Part shown: positions 37,001 to 45,248 of the stretch, in pieces
Layout of the letters: each line of letters opens with the position of its first letter
Position numbering within the stretch: position 1 is the stretch's first letter
Translations under genes and position numbers: made by a program
The notes under the pieces: model-generated
Seen by the model: only the letters and a program-made list of their open reading frames with translations
Databases searched by the model: none
Told to the model about the DNA's origin: nothing
Assembly: GCA_043821115.1 (NCBI GenBank)
Contig: JBDRDD010000022.1
Coordinates: forward strand, 62,001-126,000
Direction of reading: 5' to 3'
Source: JBDRDD01 sp043821115
GTDB taxonomy: Bacteria; CAYTYR01; UBA6262; DAOVJB01
Length of the DNA: 64,000 nucleotides

Positions 37001-39757
37001 CTACCTGCCACAACATTTCTTATATTTTTTGCCGCTGCCGCACGGACACGGGTCGTTGCGGCCTATTTTCTTATTAAGTTCAGCTTCCTGCTTTGCGGGC
37101 TTTGGGTCAAGCGGTCTACCGGGGCTCTTGGGACGAGCTGCCGGCCTTCTGAGTTGAGCGCTCTCCTGCCTTTCACCTGCCACGCGCACCTTGAATACGT
37201 ACTCTACTATCTCCTCTTTTATGTGGAATGTCATATTCATGAACATGTTATATGCTTCTTTCTGGTATTCAATACGCGGGTCTTTATTACCATATGCCCT
37301 AAGTCCAATTCCTTTGCGTAACTGATCAAGTGAATAAAGATGGTCCTTCCACCTGTTATCCACCACCTGAAGCATCACCATACGCTCAACATGTCTCATG
37401 ACATCAAGCCCAAGCTCCTGCTCCCTTTGTTCATATTTCTTTTTTATCTCTTCCTCTATAAATTCCCTCAGGTCCTCCTGCTTCCAGGTCCTGATGACAT
37501 CCATTTCAAGTGAGACTGAAATCCCGAAAGCGTGCGAGAACCACTGCTGCAAGGAGAAAATATCCCATTTTTCCGGGTAATCATTCTTGCTTGCCCACAT
37601 ATCAAGGCGCTCATCAAGGATGTCCTGTATCATTTCCCAGATATTTTCTTTGAGGTCTTCACCTTCGAGTATCTTTTGCCTGTAGCCGTAAATCCCTTTT
37701 CTCTGTTCATTCATTACATTGTCGTATTCCAGAAGTTGCTTGCGGACATCAAAATTCATGGCTTCAACTTTTTTCTGGGCCGACTCTGTCGAACGCGAAA
37801 TGAGCGGATGCTGTATATCCTGGCCTTCTTCCATTCCGAGACGCTCCATGATAGGTGCTATCCTGTCAGAACCGAAAAGACGCATCAGGTCATCATCAAG
37901 AGCCAGGAAGAACTTTGACGCACCCGGGTCCCCCTGTCTGCCGCCTCTTCCTCTTAGCTGGTTGTCTATCCTGCGCGATTCATGCCGCTCAGTTCCCATA
38001 ACATACAGGCCTCCCAACTCTATTACCTCCTGGTGTTCTCTGTCAGTGACAGCTTTAACGTCATTTAGTACGCGCTGGTATTCCTCCCTGGCTTTCAGGA
38101 CCTCCGGGTCAATGGTTGGGGTATACTCACTTGCAAGAGCCACAAGTTCGCTCGCATACCCGCGTTTTATCAACTCTTCATGTGCAATATACCCGGGGTT
38201 TCCGCCAAGCACTATATCGGTCCCGCGCCCGGCCATGTTTGTTGCGATAGTGATGGCTTTCTTTCTTCCAGCCTGAGCTATTATCTGGGCTTCCTGTTCA
38301 TGGAACTTCGCGTTAAGGACTTTGTGTGGAATTCCTTCCTTCTTGAGCATGCTGCCCAACTGCTCATTCTTCTCTATGGACCTTGTCCCTACAAGCAGAG
38401 GCCTTCCTTTTTTATAGTTCTCGGCTATTTCCTGTACTATTGCCTTGTTTTTCTCCCTCTCTGTCTTATATATGACATCGGCATGATCTTCACGCACCAT
38501 GGGCATATTCGTGGAAATCTCCACTACCTCAAGTTTATATATCTTGTGGAACTCCTCCGCTTCTGTTACCGCGGTACCCGTCATACCCGAGAGTTTCTCA
38601 TAGAGCCTGAAATAATTCTGGAAGGTTATAGTGGCAAGAGTTTGGTTCTCCTGTGCTATACTCAAGCCCTCTTTTGCTTCAACAGCCTGGTGCAGTCCTT
38701 CACTCCAGCGCCTGCCTGGCATAAGCCTGCCTGTAAATTCGTCAACTATGATGACTTGCCCTTCCTTGACCACGTAGTCAACATCGCGCTTGAAGAGATT
38801 GTATGCCCTTAGTGCCTGGGTTATGTGGTGCACCCACTCGCTCTGGACATCGTCATAGAGGTTATCTATACCAAGAAGTCTCTCGCATTTTGACACCCCT
38901 TCTTCGGTCAGCGTAGCCGAATGGCCCTTTTCATCTATTACGTAATCGAAACCTATAGTAATGTTTATCTGCTTGTGCTTGGCCTCTATTTCTTCCTGCT
39001 CGGTGACGAATTTACCATTAAGGCGCGGTATGAGTTTGTTGATAGTGTAGTACTTGTCCGTGGAAGATTCAGTAGGGCCGGAGATAATAAGAGGCGTGCG
39101 CGCTTCGTCTATCAGGATACTGTCGACTTCGTCTATAATGGCGTAATGGATATCCCTGAGGACCCTGTCTTCTTTGCTGATAGCCATGTTGTCTCTGAGG
39201 TAATCAAACCCGACCTCATTATTGGTGACATATGTGACATCACACGCATATGCGTGCCTTCGAAGAATGTTTTGCATATCATGCTGTACAAACCCGACTT
39301 TCAAGCCCAGAAATTTGTATATTGGACCCATCCATTCGCTGTCTCGCTGCGCCAGGTAGTCATTTACAGTGACAACGTGAATGCCCTTGCCTGTCAGACT
39401 GTTGAGGTATATAGGAAGCGTCGCTGCCAGGGTTTTGCCTTCACCTGTTTTCATCTCTATTATCTTGCCCTGGTGAAGAACTATGCCCCCCATGATCTGG
39501 ACGTCAAAATGCCTCATGTTAAGGGTTCTCTTTGCTGCTTCCCTTACAACGGCAAAAGCTTCCGGAAGAAGGCTTTCAAGACCTTCGCCTTCCTGATATC
39601 TCTTCCTTAACTCCTTTGTCTTGGCGGCAAGCTCAGCGTCGCCCAAAGCAGACATCCCAGCTTCCAGGCTGTTTATCTCTTCAATAAGAGGGGTGAGTTT
39701 CTTTATGTCCCTCTGTGTCTTGCTCCCGAAGAGTTTTTTTATAATGTATCCAATCAT
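37001..39757 (-). CDS. secA: Preprotein translocase ATPase SecA
   Basis: SecA drives protein export through SecYEG. The 918-residue protein has Walker A MKTGEGKT (102-109), the DEAD-like IIDEVDSILIDEARTPLIISG near 200, the preprotein cross-linking domain, VGTRSIEKNE and MAGRGTDI of the second motor domain, GRQGDPG, and the C-terminal zinc motif CPCGSGKKYKKCC. The longer frame from TTG at 39769 overlaps the SD; TTGGAG is six bases before the ATG at 39757, so that start is preferred. A strong promoter lies 37 bases upstream. Confidence 0.97.
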   Translation of the reverse strand: MIGYIIKKLFGSKTQRDIKKLTPLIEEINSLEAGMSALGDAELAAKTKELRKRYQEGEGLESLLPEAFAVVREAAKRTLNMRHFDVQIMGGIVLHQGKIIEMKTGEGKTLAATLPIYLNSLTGKGIHVVTVNDYLAQRDSEWMGPIYKFLGLKVGFVQHDMQNILRRHAYACDVTYVTNNEVGFDYLRDNMAISKEDRVLRDIHYAIIDEVDSILIDEARTPLIISGPTESSTDKYYTINKLIPRLNGKFVTEQEEIEAKHKQINITIGFDYVIDEKGHSATLTEEGVSKCERLLGIDNLYDDVQSEWVHHITQALRAYNLFKRDVDYVVKEGQVIIVDEFTGRLMPGRRWSEGLHQAVEAKEGLSIAQENQTLATITFQNYFRLYEKLSGMTGTAVTEAEEFHKIYKLEVVEISTNMPMVREDHADVIYKTEREKNKAIVQEIAENYKKGRPLLVGTRSIEKNEQLGSMLKKEGIPHKVLNAKFHEQEAQIIAQAGRKKAITIATNMAGRGTDIVLGGNPGYIAHEELIKRGYASELVALASEYTPTIDPEVLKAREEYQRVLNDVKAVTDREHQEVIELGGLYVMGTERHESRRIDNQLRGRGGRQGDPGASKFFLALDDDLMRLFGSDRIAPIMERLGMEEGQDIQHPLISRSTESAQKKVEAMNFDVRKQLLEYDNVMNEQRKGIYGYRQKILEGEDLKENIWEMIQDILDERLDMWASKNDYPEKWDIFSLQQWFSHAFGISVSLEMDVIRTWKQEDLREFIEEEIKKKYEQREQELGLDVMRHVERMVMLQVVDNRWKDHLYSLDQLRKGIGLRAYGNKDPRIEYQKEAYNMFMNMTFHIKEEIVEYVFKVRVAGERQESAQLRRPAARPKSPGRPLDPKPAKQEAELNKKIGRNDPCPCGSGKKYKKCCGR

Positions 39758-39793
39758 CCAACACTCCAAACATTAAAGCTTCTCGAATAGCGA

Positions 39794-39822
39794 ATTATAC
39801 CACATTATTATATATTAAGTAA
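39794..39822 (-). promoter_or_regulatory. Sigma70 promoter for secA-ATPase operon
   Basis: The minus strand reads TTACTT (39822-39817), 17 bases, then TATAAT (39799-39794) preceded by TGG, an extended -10 with perfect hexamer. The start would fall near 39787, leaving an untranslated leader of about 30 bases before the secA ATG. No other promoter is seen before rsmI, so secA and the ATPase genes probably share it. Confidence 0.8.
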
Positions 39823-39835
39823 ATATTTAAATATG

Positions 39836-39880
39836 AAGAAAAAGGACCGATCAAAGCTTTTTGCTTTAACAGGCCCTTTC
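39836..39880 (-). terminator. Rho-independent terminator after glnA
   Basis: Starting 41 bases after the glnA stop, the minus strand forms an interrupted hairpin: AAAGGGCC pairs with GGTCCTTT (one G-U), and an inner AAAGC pairs with GCTTT around a five-A loop. It runs into CCTTTTTCTT. It separates glnA from the secA promoter. Confidence 0.75.
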
Positions 39881-39920
39881 ATCATTAAACTTATCATATA
39901 TTCAAAGAATTAATTTAGAT

Positions 39921-41249
39921 TTAGAGTATAGGCAGATATTTTTTAAGCTCGTAATCCGTTACCTGCATTCTGTAATTATCCCATTCTATCTTCTTGTTCT
40001 CGATGAACTTGTTGAAAATATGCTCTCCGAGCGTCTTCTTGACAAGGGCGCTCTTTTCGGTGAGGTTGATTGCCTCTATGAGACTGCCCGGCAGGGACTC
40101 TATCTTCTTCGCCGCCCTCTCCTTATCCGTCATGTGATAGATATCCTGCTCTATCGGCTCAGGCAGCTTGTAATTGTGCTTCATGCCTTCAAGACCTGCC
40201 GCAAGCATTATGGTGAAAGCAAGATATGGATTACAGGCTGGGTCGGGGTTTCTTAACTCCACCCTTGTGGCAGTCTCTTTACCCGGCTTGTACATGGGTA
40301 CCCTGACAAGAGCGGAACGATTACGGCGAGCCCATGAAGTGTATACAGGGGCCTCATATCCTGGAACAAGCCTTTTGTATGAGTTCACCCACTGGTTAGT
40401 AATAGAAGTGAATTCCGCTATATGCTTCAATATGCCGGCAATATAGGATTTTGCTTCCTTGGAAAGATGGTATTTATCCTTCTTGTCGAAAAATATGTTT
40501 TTCTTGTTCTTGAAAAGTGACTGGTGGGTGTGCATACCACTGCCGTTTACCGAGAAAATAGGCTTTGGCATGAATGAGGCATATACTCCCTTGGAAGCTG
40601 CCACTTCTTTTACTACAGCCTTGTAACTCAGAACATTATCTGCCATAGTCAGAGCATCATTGTACTTTAAGTCAATTTCATGCTGGGAGGGAGCGACCTC
40701 GTGATGGCTGTACTCCACCTGTATGTTCATCTTTTCAAGGCCCACTATGGTATCTCTTCTTAAATCATGTGCTGCATCAAGAGGCAGAAAATCAAAATAT
40801 CCGCCTTCGTCTATAACAGAAGGTGTTTTATCATCTTTGAAATAGAAATACTCAAGCTCCGGACCCACGTAAAAAGTATACCCGAGTTTTTTTGTCACCT
40901 CTAAATTCTTCTTGAGGATGTAGCGTGTATCCCCTTCATAAGGCTTGCCGTCAGGGGTGAGAATATCGCAGAACATGCGCCCTATCGTATGCTCTTCGGT
41001 ACTCCACGGGAGAATAGCAAAAGTGCTGGGATCCGGCTTTGCGATAAGATCGCTTTCGTATATCCTGGCAAACCCTTCTATGGAGGAACCGTCAAAGCCC
41101 ATACCTTCTTTCAGGGCATTTTCCAGCTCCCTGTCGCTTATTGTAAAGCTCTTTAACTGGCCTAGAATGTCAACAAACCAGATCTTTATAAACCTTATTT
41201 TTTTATCCTTAACTTCCCTTAACACATCTTCTTTAGTCTTTATTGCCAT
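39921..41249 (-). CDS. glnA: Type I glutamine synthetase
   Basis: Glutamine synthetase makes glutamine from glutamate, ammonia and ATP as a dodecamer. The 442-residue protein has the beta-grasp N-terminus, MGFDGSSIEGFARIYESD, the metal-binding VGPELEYFYF and SHHEVAPSQHEID, NGSGMHTHQSLF, and RVELRNPDPACNPYLAFTIML. Its length matches the short GSI type found in Firmicutes and Archaea (about 440-450), without the 25-residue insertion and adenylylation site of the proteobacterial long form. GGGGGA lies before the ATG. It follows the HAMP gene by 13 bases. Confidence 0.95.
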   Translation of the reverse strand: MAIKTKEDVLREVKDKKIRFIKIWFVDILGQLKSFTISDRELENALKEGMGFDGSSIEGFARIYESDLIAKPDPSTFAILPWSTEEHTIGRMFCDILTPDGKPYEGDTRYILKKNLEVTKKLGYTFYVGPELEYFYFKDDKTPSVIDEGGYFDFLPLDAAHDLRRDTIVGLEKMNIQVEYSHHEVAPSQHEIDLKYNDALTMADNVLSYKAVVKEVAASKGVYASFMPKPIFSVNGSGMHTHQSLFKNKKNIFFDKKDKYHLSKEAKSYIAGILKHIAEFTSITNQWVNSYKRLVPGYEAPVYTSWARRNRSALVRVPMYKPGKETATRVELRNPDPACNPYLAFTIMLAAGLEGMKHNYKLPEPIEQDIYHMTDKERAAKKIESLPGSLIEAINLTEKSALVKKTLGEHIFNKFIENKKIEWDNYRMQVTDYELKKYLPIL

Positions 41250-41262
41250 ATTTTCCCCCTAA

Positions 41263-41832
41263 CTAAATCTTGAACTCGTGCCGTATCTGTTCTATTTCAT
41301 TTGATATCTTACTGAGCTCTGTTGATATCATCTTCTTGTCTTCCTGGTTAATTTCTTTCTTCTGAGTTTCCTTTGATATTTCAATAAGTTTACCCGTAAT
41401 CCGCATAAGTTCTTCCCTGTCCTGGATAATGAAACCTTTAAGTTTCGTTACCATGCTGTTAAAATCAGTTACCAAATCCTCAAACTCATCCCCCCGGCGC
41501 AGATTTACCCTAACAGAAAAATCCCCCTTGGACAATTGTCTCATTGCTTTCTTAACTCGATGCACAGGTCCAGCGAATTTATGGGAGATAAAAAAGCTTA
41601 TAATTCCTATGACTATCATAAGAATGGTGAGCTTATAGAAAATATCAATATCCGCCTGTCTTTTTATTATAAGAAGATACGGGCTTTGCGCTCCCCTGAG
41701 CAGTATTGCCCATATATTACTGTAGACGGTCCATCCCACCATAAGAAGGAATAAAAACAGGGAAAATATAACGACACCTATAAAGCTGAACTGGAATCTT
41801 TTATCCACTATTAAACGTTTTCTTTTCTTCAT
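41263..41832 (-). CDS. HAMP-domain membrane protein without output domain
   Basis: A 189-residue inner-membrane protein with a helix at about 14-37, a short extracytoplasmic loop of about 30 residues, a second helix at about 66-86, a HAMP domain at about 87-140 (AGPVHRVKKAMRQLSKGDFSVRV, then DEFEDLVTDFNSMV), and a coiled-coil tail of about 45 residues. There is no kinase, cyclase or methyl-accepting signalling domain. It could pass a signal by the coiled coil to a partner. It lies 15 bases after a pseudopilin gene and 13 before glnA. AAGGGATTAGGA precedes the ATG. Confidence 0.82.
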   Translation of the reverse strand: MKKRKRLIVDKRFQFSFIGVVIFSLFLFLLMVGWTVYSNIWAILLRGAQSPYLLIIKRQADIDIFYKLTILMIVIGIISFFISHKFAGPVHRVKKAMRQLSKGDFSVRVNLRRGDEFEDLVTDFNSMVTKLKGFIIQDREELMRITGKLIEISKETQKKEINQEDKKMISTELSKISNEIEQIRHEFKI

Positions 41833-41847
41833 AATCCTAATCCCTTC

Positions 41848-42252
41848 TCACCAGGAACTGATCGCCGTACCGTTTTCATCCTTTCGGAAGCAATCAATAT
41901 GAATTTCTCCAGTTTCATGATTATAATACCATTTTCCAGAATCTGTTAATTCATCCGTTGTCTCGGTGGTTTTTTCATACCGGAAAAAAAAGCCCAAATT
42001 AACTATTGGGATTTTTCCTATATACACGGGAACAAGCTCATCAAGCTTCTCCGGATAAGTCCCGGAGTTTTTGTAGTAGTAATGCTGCAGGGCTTTACGC
42101 ACTACATTCAAGTGCCCTTTCGTGGTCGCCCTTTTTATTCCACCCTGCAAATTAAGAAACCCGGGGACAATAACGCTCAAAAGAAATAAAATTACAACCC
42201 CGATCATAATCTCAACGAGTGTAATTCTTCTTTTCTCCTCTTCCATTACCAT
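41848..42252 (-). CDS. Type IV pilin/pseudopilin-like protein with atypical cleavage site
   Basis: A 134-residue protein with the conserved pilin N-terminal helix ITLVEIMIGVVILFLLSVIV, including the glutamate at position 5, preceded by EEEKRR. The residue before the predicted cleavage is arginine, not the usual glycine; the bases are clear. The globular part has the GspG-like HLNVVRKALQHYYYKNSGTYPEKLDELVPVYIGKIP pattern and YNHETGEIHID. A frame from 42342 is open but contains the promoter, so I start at the ATG at 42252, which has GGGGA six bases upstream. It could be a minor pilin or an unprocessed relative. Confidence 0.78.
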   Translation of the reverse strand: MVMEEEKRRITLVEIMIGVVILFLLSVIVPGFLNLQGGIKRATTKGHLNVVRKALQHYYYKNSGTYPEKLDELVPVYIGKIPIVNLGFFFRYEKTTETTDELTDSGKWYYNHETGEIHIDCFRKDENGTAISSW

Positions 42253-42313
42253 GCCATTCCCCAAAAAAATGTATAAAATATAAGTATTTAGAGGGTTTAT
42301 AACCTCGGGGTTT

Positions 42314-42342
42314 ATAATACCCTTATACATTGAAAAAGTCAA
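42314..42342 (-). promoter_or_regulatory. Sigma70 promoter for pseudopilin-HAMP-glnA unit
   Basis: The minus strand shows TTGACT (42342-42337), 17 bases, TATTAT (42319-42314). Transcription would start near 42307, about 55 bases before the pseudopilin ATG. The -35 box directly follows the T-run of the upstream pilin terminator. Confidence 0.78.
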
Positions 42343-42343
42343 T

Positions 42344-42389
42344 AAAAAAAAGAGGATAAACCTAAACTTCTCTGATTTACCCTCTTTTT
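42344..42389 (-). terminator. Rho-independent terminator after pilin gene
   Basis: The minus strand has AAAAAGAGGGTAAA pairing with TTTATCCTCTTTTT through 13 Watson-Crick pairs and one G-U, around a loop of about 15 bases, then a run of T to 42344. It begins 30 bases after the pilin stop and isolates the pilin transcript. Confidence 0.82.
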
Positions 42390-42418
42390 AATTAAGACTT
42401 AAACTTTTATTTTCTAGC

Positions 42419-42865
42419 TTACCAGGTATTGATGAGCACAGCAGCTCTTGATTTGTCAGTGTGACTGCAATCGACCCTTACTACCCCGGTTGTACTCCCG
42501 TAAGACCACTCACCATCATCATTATACCCAGCTATCATTAAGGCTTCGGTTGCAAACTCATCCACGCCTGTGTTGTCTCCATGGTCACCTGTCCTTGCCT
42601 CAGGAATCGTCTCCATGTAATCATCGGCTCCAATAAAGTCAACACTCGTGATCGCTGTCGGGAAAAAACCCTCGTTGTCCCCATAATATATGGAAACAGC
42701 ACTCCTTAATGCGCCAAGATTACCCTTTGTTGCGCCTTCCTTGGATTTAGTGATCAAATCAGCAAATCTCGGGATGGCAACAGCGGACAAAATTCCAATA
42801 ATCGCAACAACTATCATAAGTTCAATTAATGTAAAACCCTTCTTGCTTCTGATCTTAAACCTCAT
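42419..42865 (-). CDS. Type IV pilin / major pseudopilin (PilA/GspG-like)
   Basis: A 148-residue prepilin. The leader MRFKIRSKKG ends in glycine 10, the cleavage point, followed by FTLIELMIVVAIIGILSAVAIPRF, a textbook N-methylated helix with glutamate at mature position 5. The globular part has NLGALRSAVSIYYGDNEGFFP and ends near GVVRVDCSHTDKS. It resembles GspG and short PilA proteins. It has its own strong promoter, an AGGGGGTG SD and a terminator, so it is probably highly expressed as a single gene. No pilus assembly ATPase or peptidase lies nearby. Confidence 0.88.
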   Translation of the reverse strand: MRFKIRSKKGFTLIELMIVVAIIGILSAVAIPRFADLITKSKEGATKGNLGALRSAVSIYYGDNEGFFPTAITSVDFIGADDYMETIPEARTGDHGDNTGVDEFATEALMIAGYNDDGEWSYGSTTGVVRVDCSHTDKSRAAVLINTW

Positions 42866-42919
42866 TATCTATTCACCCCCTTCCACTCTAAAGGTAAAAA
42901 CTCACATACCCCTATTATA

Positions 42920-42948
42920 AATATACCACTAGTCGTTAGGGCTGTCAA
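42920..42948 (-). promoter_or_regulatory. Near-consensus sigma70 promoter for pilin gene
   Basis: TTGACA (42948-42943), a 17-base spacer and TATATT (42925-42920) with TGG just before the -10 make the strongest promoter in the window. The start is near 42913, giving a leader of about 48 bases. It begins only 15 bases after the proS stop. Confidence 0.88.
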
Positions 42949-42963
42949 GCTAAATTTTTGCTT

Positions 42964-44235
42964 TTATTTTTCCTTATTTTTCAAGACTTTTAGGATATTT
43001 ATAACTTTGTCGACAGCCTCGTCAACCTTGCATTTTGAAGCTTCTTTCTCTCCTCGCAGCTTGATTTCGACGCATTTTTCCTTGAGGGTCTTGGTTCCTA
43101 TGGTGATCCTTACAGGCACTCCTACAAGATCAGCATCCTTGAATTTTATTCCTGCCTGCTCGCTGCGCTCATCAAAGAGTACATCCACGCCCTTTTTACA
43201 TAACTGCTTATAAAATTCGCCAGCAACCTTCATAACAGAATCGTCCTTCGTGCTGACAGGCAGTATCAATACCTCAAAAGGAGCTATTGGAGCCGGCCAT
43301 ATAATGCCTTCCTCATCATGGCTCTGTTCAATGGCAGCGGCAATTATCCTGCTGACCCCTATGCCGTAGCATCCCATGACAAAGGGCATCTTAGAGCCTT
43401 TTTCATCAAGAAAGGTGGCTTTCATGACATCGCTGTATTTAGTGCCTAACTGGAATATATGCCCGACTTCTATTCCCCGGACTGTTATCATCTCACCCTT
43501 GCATTTCGGGCATTTTCCCTCTTTATCATCCCCTTTTGATTTTATGGCATAATCGCATTTCCCGCAGCTAAGGAGCTCTTCCTCTCCTGTGTCCGCAAGT
43601 ACCATGTACTCGTGGGAAACAGACCCGCCTATAAGCCCGGAATCCGCCTCTACCACTTTGAACTTCAGCCCGCATGCAGTGAAAATGCGCTTATATGCAT
43701 CGTACATCTCCTCGTAGCTCTTCTTCAGGCCTTCCTCATCCCTGTCAAAGCTATAGGCATCCTTCATAAGGAATTCCCTGCAGCGCATAATGCCGAATCT
43801 CGGCCTTATCTCGTCCCTGAACTTGGTCTGGAACTGGTAAAGGAGCACGGGAAGCTGCCTGTAGGATTTTATCTCCCTTCTTGCAAGGTCCGTTATGATC
43901 TCCTCATGTGTGGGCCCGAGCCCGAATTCCCTTTTGTGCCTGTCCAGGAGCTTTAGCATCTCGCTTCCGTACTCTGCCCACCGACCTGTCTCCTCCCAGA
44001 GATGTCTTGGATGCAGTGTTGGCATAAGGATTTCCTGGCCTTGCGAGCGGTCGATCTCCCTGCGTATAATATTCTCAACCTTTTTTAGAACCCTGTAGCC
44101 AAGGGGAAGATAACTATAAATACCGGAAGCAAGCTTTCTTATCATAGCGGCTCTTAGCATAAGCCTGTGGCTTACTATCTCCGCTTCTTGGGGATTTTCC
44201 TTAAGCGTAGGTATGAACATTTTTGAAAACAGCAT
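42964..44235 (-). CDS. proS: Prolyl-tRNA synthetase lacking the INS editing domain
   Basis: A class II aminoacyl-tRNA synthetase charging tRNA-Pro. The 423-residue protein has motif 2 [25 protein letters not shown], motif 3 region [17 protein letters not shown] and the anticodon-binding C-terminus. The editing (INS) domain of about 180 residues that most bacterial enzymes carry after motif 2 is missing; in its place is a short loop with CGKC (224-227) and CPKC (242-245), a likely zinc ribbon, before [16 protein letters not shown]. Editing-free forms are known in alphaproteobacteria. AGAGGTG precedes the ATG. Confidence 0.94.
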   Translation of the reverse strand: MLFSKMFIPTLKENPQEAEIVSHRLMLRAAMIRKLASGIYSYLPLGYRVLKKVENIIRREIDRSQGQEILMPTLHPRHLWEETGRWAEYGSEMLKLLDRHKREFGLGPTHEEIITDLARREIKSYRQLPVLLYQFQTKFRDEIRPRFGIMRCREFLMKDAYSFDRDEEGLKKSYEEMYDAYKRIFTACGLKFKVVEADSGLIGGSVSHEYMVLADTGEEELLSCGKCDYAIKSKGDDKEGKCPKCKGEMITVRGIEVGHIFQLGTKYSDVMKATFLDEKGSKMPFVMGCYGIGVSRIIAAAIEQSHDEEGIIWPAPIAPFEVLILPVSTKDDSVMKVAGEFYKQLCKKGVDVLFDERSEQAGIKFKDADLVGVPVRITIGTKTLKEKCVEIKLRGEKEASKCKVDEAVDKVINILKVLKNKEK

Positions 44236-44257
44236 GATGCACCTCTACAAGATGAGG

Positions 44258-44283
44258 GCCGGACTCCCGGCTTGTCGTGCCGG
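44258..44283 (-). promoter_or_regulatory. Alternative hairpins in proS leader
   Basis: In the 102-base gap before proS, CCGGC (44283-44279), GCCGG (44271-44267) and CCGGC (44262-44258) occur in this order on the minus strand. The middle element can pair with either outer one (loops of 7 and 4 bases), so two mutually exclusive hairpins are possible, the second about 22 bases before the ATG. The GC-rich patch contrasts with its surroundings. It could be a leader switch or just a copy of a dispersed repeat. Confidence 0.3.
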
Positions 44284-44337
44284 ATGCCAGACCCTTCAAA
44301 GACAAATCAGAAATGTTTTTTCAACTTTAGAACCTAT

Positions 44338-44682
44338 CTATACGCCGGCAATTTCTCTTTCCATGTGCTCGGATATGGCTTTTTTTTGCTGCCCGGAGAC
44401 GCCCACGAATCTCGATCCTATAGAATACATATCCATGTGAGGGAGCTTTGACACCCACACAACTTCCGCAAGTGCCCTCACGGGTTCGGAATTTGAAGAG
44501 AGCGATATATCCATCAATACCCTAGAAAAAACGGGAATAAATTTATTTGTGGTAAATCTAATCCCGTTCTCACCTATATCCTTGCTGAGGCTTGTTACAG
44601 AGCGCTCCTGGTCACAATAGTGAACAGAGACCGCGGATTCAATACGAACAGATCTCCTGCGTTCGGGCAGCACGTGCTCCAT
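44338..44682 (-). CDS. PilZ-domain protein
   Basis: A 114-residue single-domain PilZ protein, the family that binds cyclic di-GMP and controls motility or exopolysaccharide. The first motif, RxxxR, is RRSVR at 9-13; the second, usually (D/N)xSxxG, is DIGENG (35-40), with glycine in place of serine. VWVSKLPHMDMYSIGSRFVGVS forms the last strand region. The open frame extends to 44730, but AGGAGG lies nine bases before the ATG at 44682 and the promoter overlaps the longer version. Binding of the nucleotide is uncertain given the altered motif. Confidence 0.78.
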   Translation of the reverse strand: MEHVLPERRRSVRIESAVSVHYCDQERSVTSLSKDIGENGIRFTTNKFIPVFSRVLMDISLSSNSEPVRALAEVVWVSKLPHMDMYSIGSRFVGVSGQQKKAISEHMEREIAGV

Positions 44683-44707
44683 AACGACCCCCCTCCTATC
44701 TACATAG

Positions 44708-44737
44708 ATTGTATCATGCATTTTTTGCAACTGTCAA
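44708..44737 (-). promoter_or_regulatory. Sigma70 promoter for PilZ gene
   Basis: The minus strand carries TTGACA (44737-44732), 18 bases, TACAAT (44713-44708) with TGA before the -10. The start would be about 20 bases before the ATG. It begins immediately after the stop of the NYN nuclease gene and may also drive proS. Confidence 0.75.
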
Positions 44738-44750
44738 GCAAAATACAACC

Positions 44751-45230
44751 CTAAAGCCATATATTCTCAAACTCCCTTGTTATATTCAGAGTCTCTTCTT
44801 CGCTGAGACCGTGCTTGTTTCTTTTCCTTAATATCTTCGCCCCGGAACGGTTCTTTGCTCTTTGTAGAAATTCCCTGACTGAAATATAGTCGGCTCCTAT
44901 CCCGCTTACCGCGAATCTCAAAGCCTTGTCATCGGTTACCACAATCACCCTTTTCCTATTAGAAGCCTTTTGAACCAGGATCTCGATCTCCTCGTCAGCG
45001 CTCTTGCCTGAGGAAAAAATAACCCTTATATCTGAAGGGTTCCTCCAGGGATAGAACACATCACCCTTTGCGTCAAATACCACGGTAACTTCGTTCTGGA
45101 GGCTCCCCTGGGGTCTTGCATTAGATAAAAAAGCCAGGAAATAATCCCTGGCATACTGAAGCGACTTGCCTTCGAGCTTGTGCATCTTATGTATCACATT
45201 ATATCCGTCTACAATATAGTGGACTGACAC
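44751..45230 (-). CDS. YacP/Rae1-like NYN-domain endoribonuclease
   Basis: A 159-residue PIN-like protein. The acidic active site residues are visible: D8 in YIVDGYNVIH, D53 in VVFDAKG, D79 in KSADEEIE, and D100/D101 in VVTDDKALR. The family includes Bacillus Rae1 (YacP), a ribosome-associated endoribonuclease. Position downstream of the S1 gene in the same run would fit an RNA or ribosome role, but the large envelope protein gene is in between. It lies 18 bases after that gene. Confidence 0.84.
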   Translation of the reverse strand: MSVHYIVDGYNVIHKMHKLEGKSLQYARDYFLAFLSNARPQGSLQNEVTVVFDAKGDVFYPWRNPSDIRVIFSSGKSADEEIEILVQKASNRKRVIVVTDDKALRFAVSGIGADYISVREFLQRAKNRSGAKILRKRNKHGLSEEETLNITREFENIWL

Positions 45231-45248
45231 CCTATATTCTCCCGTAAA

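Noticed and set aside
42253..42342. Longer N-terminus for the pseudopilin
   Set aside because: The stretch contains the -35 and -10 boxes and would put 30 extra residues before the pilin leader.
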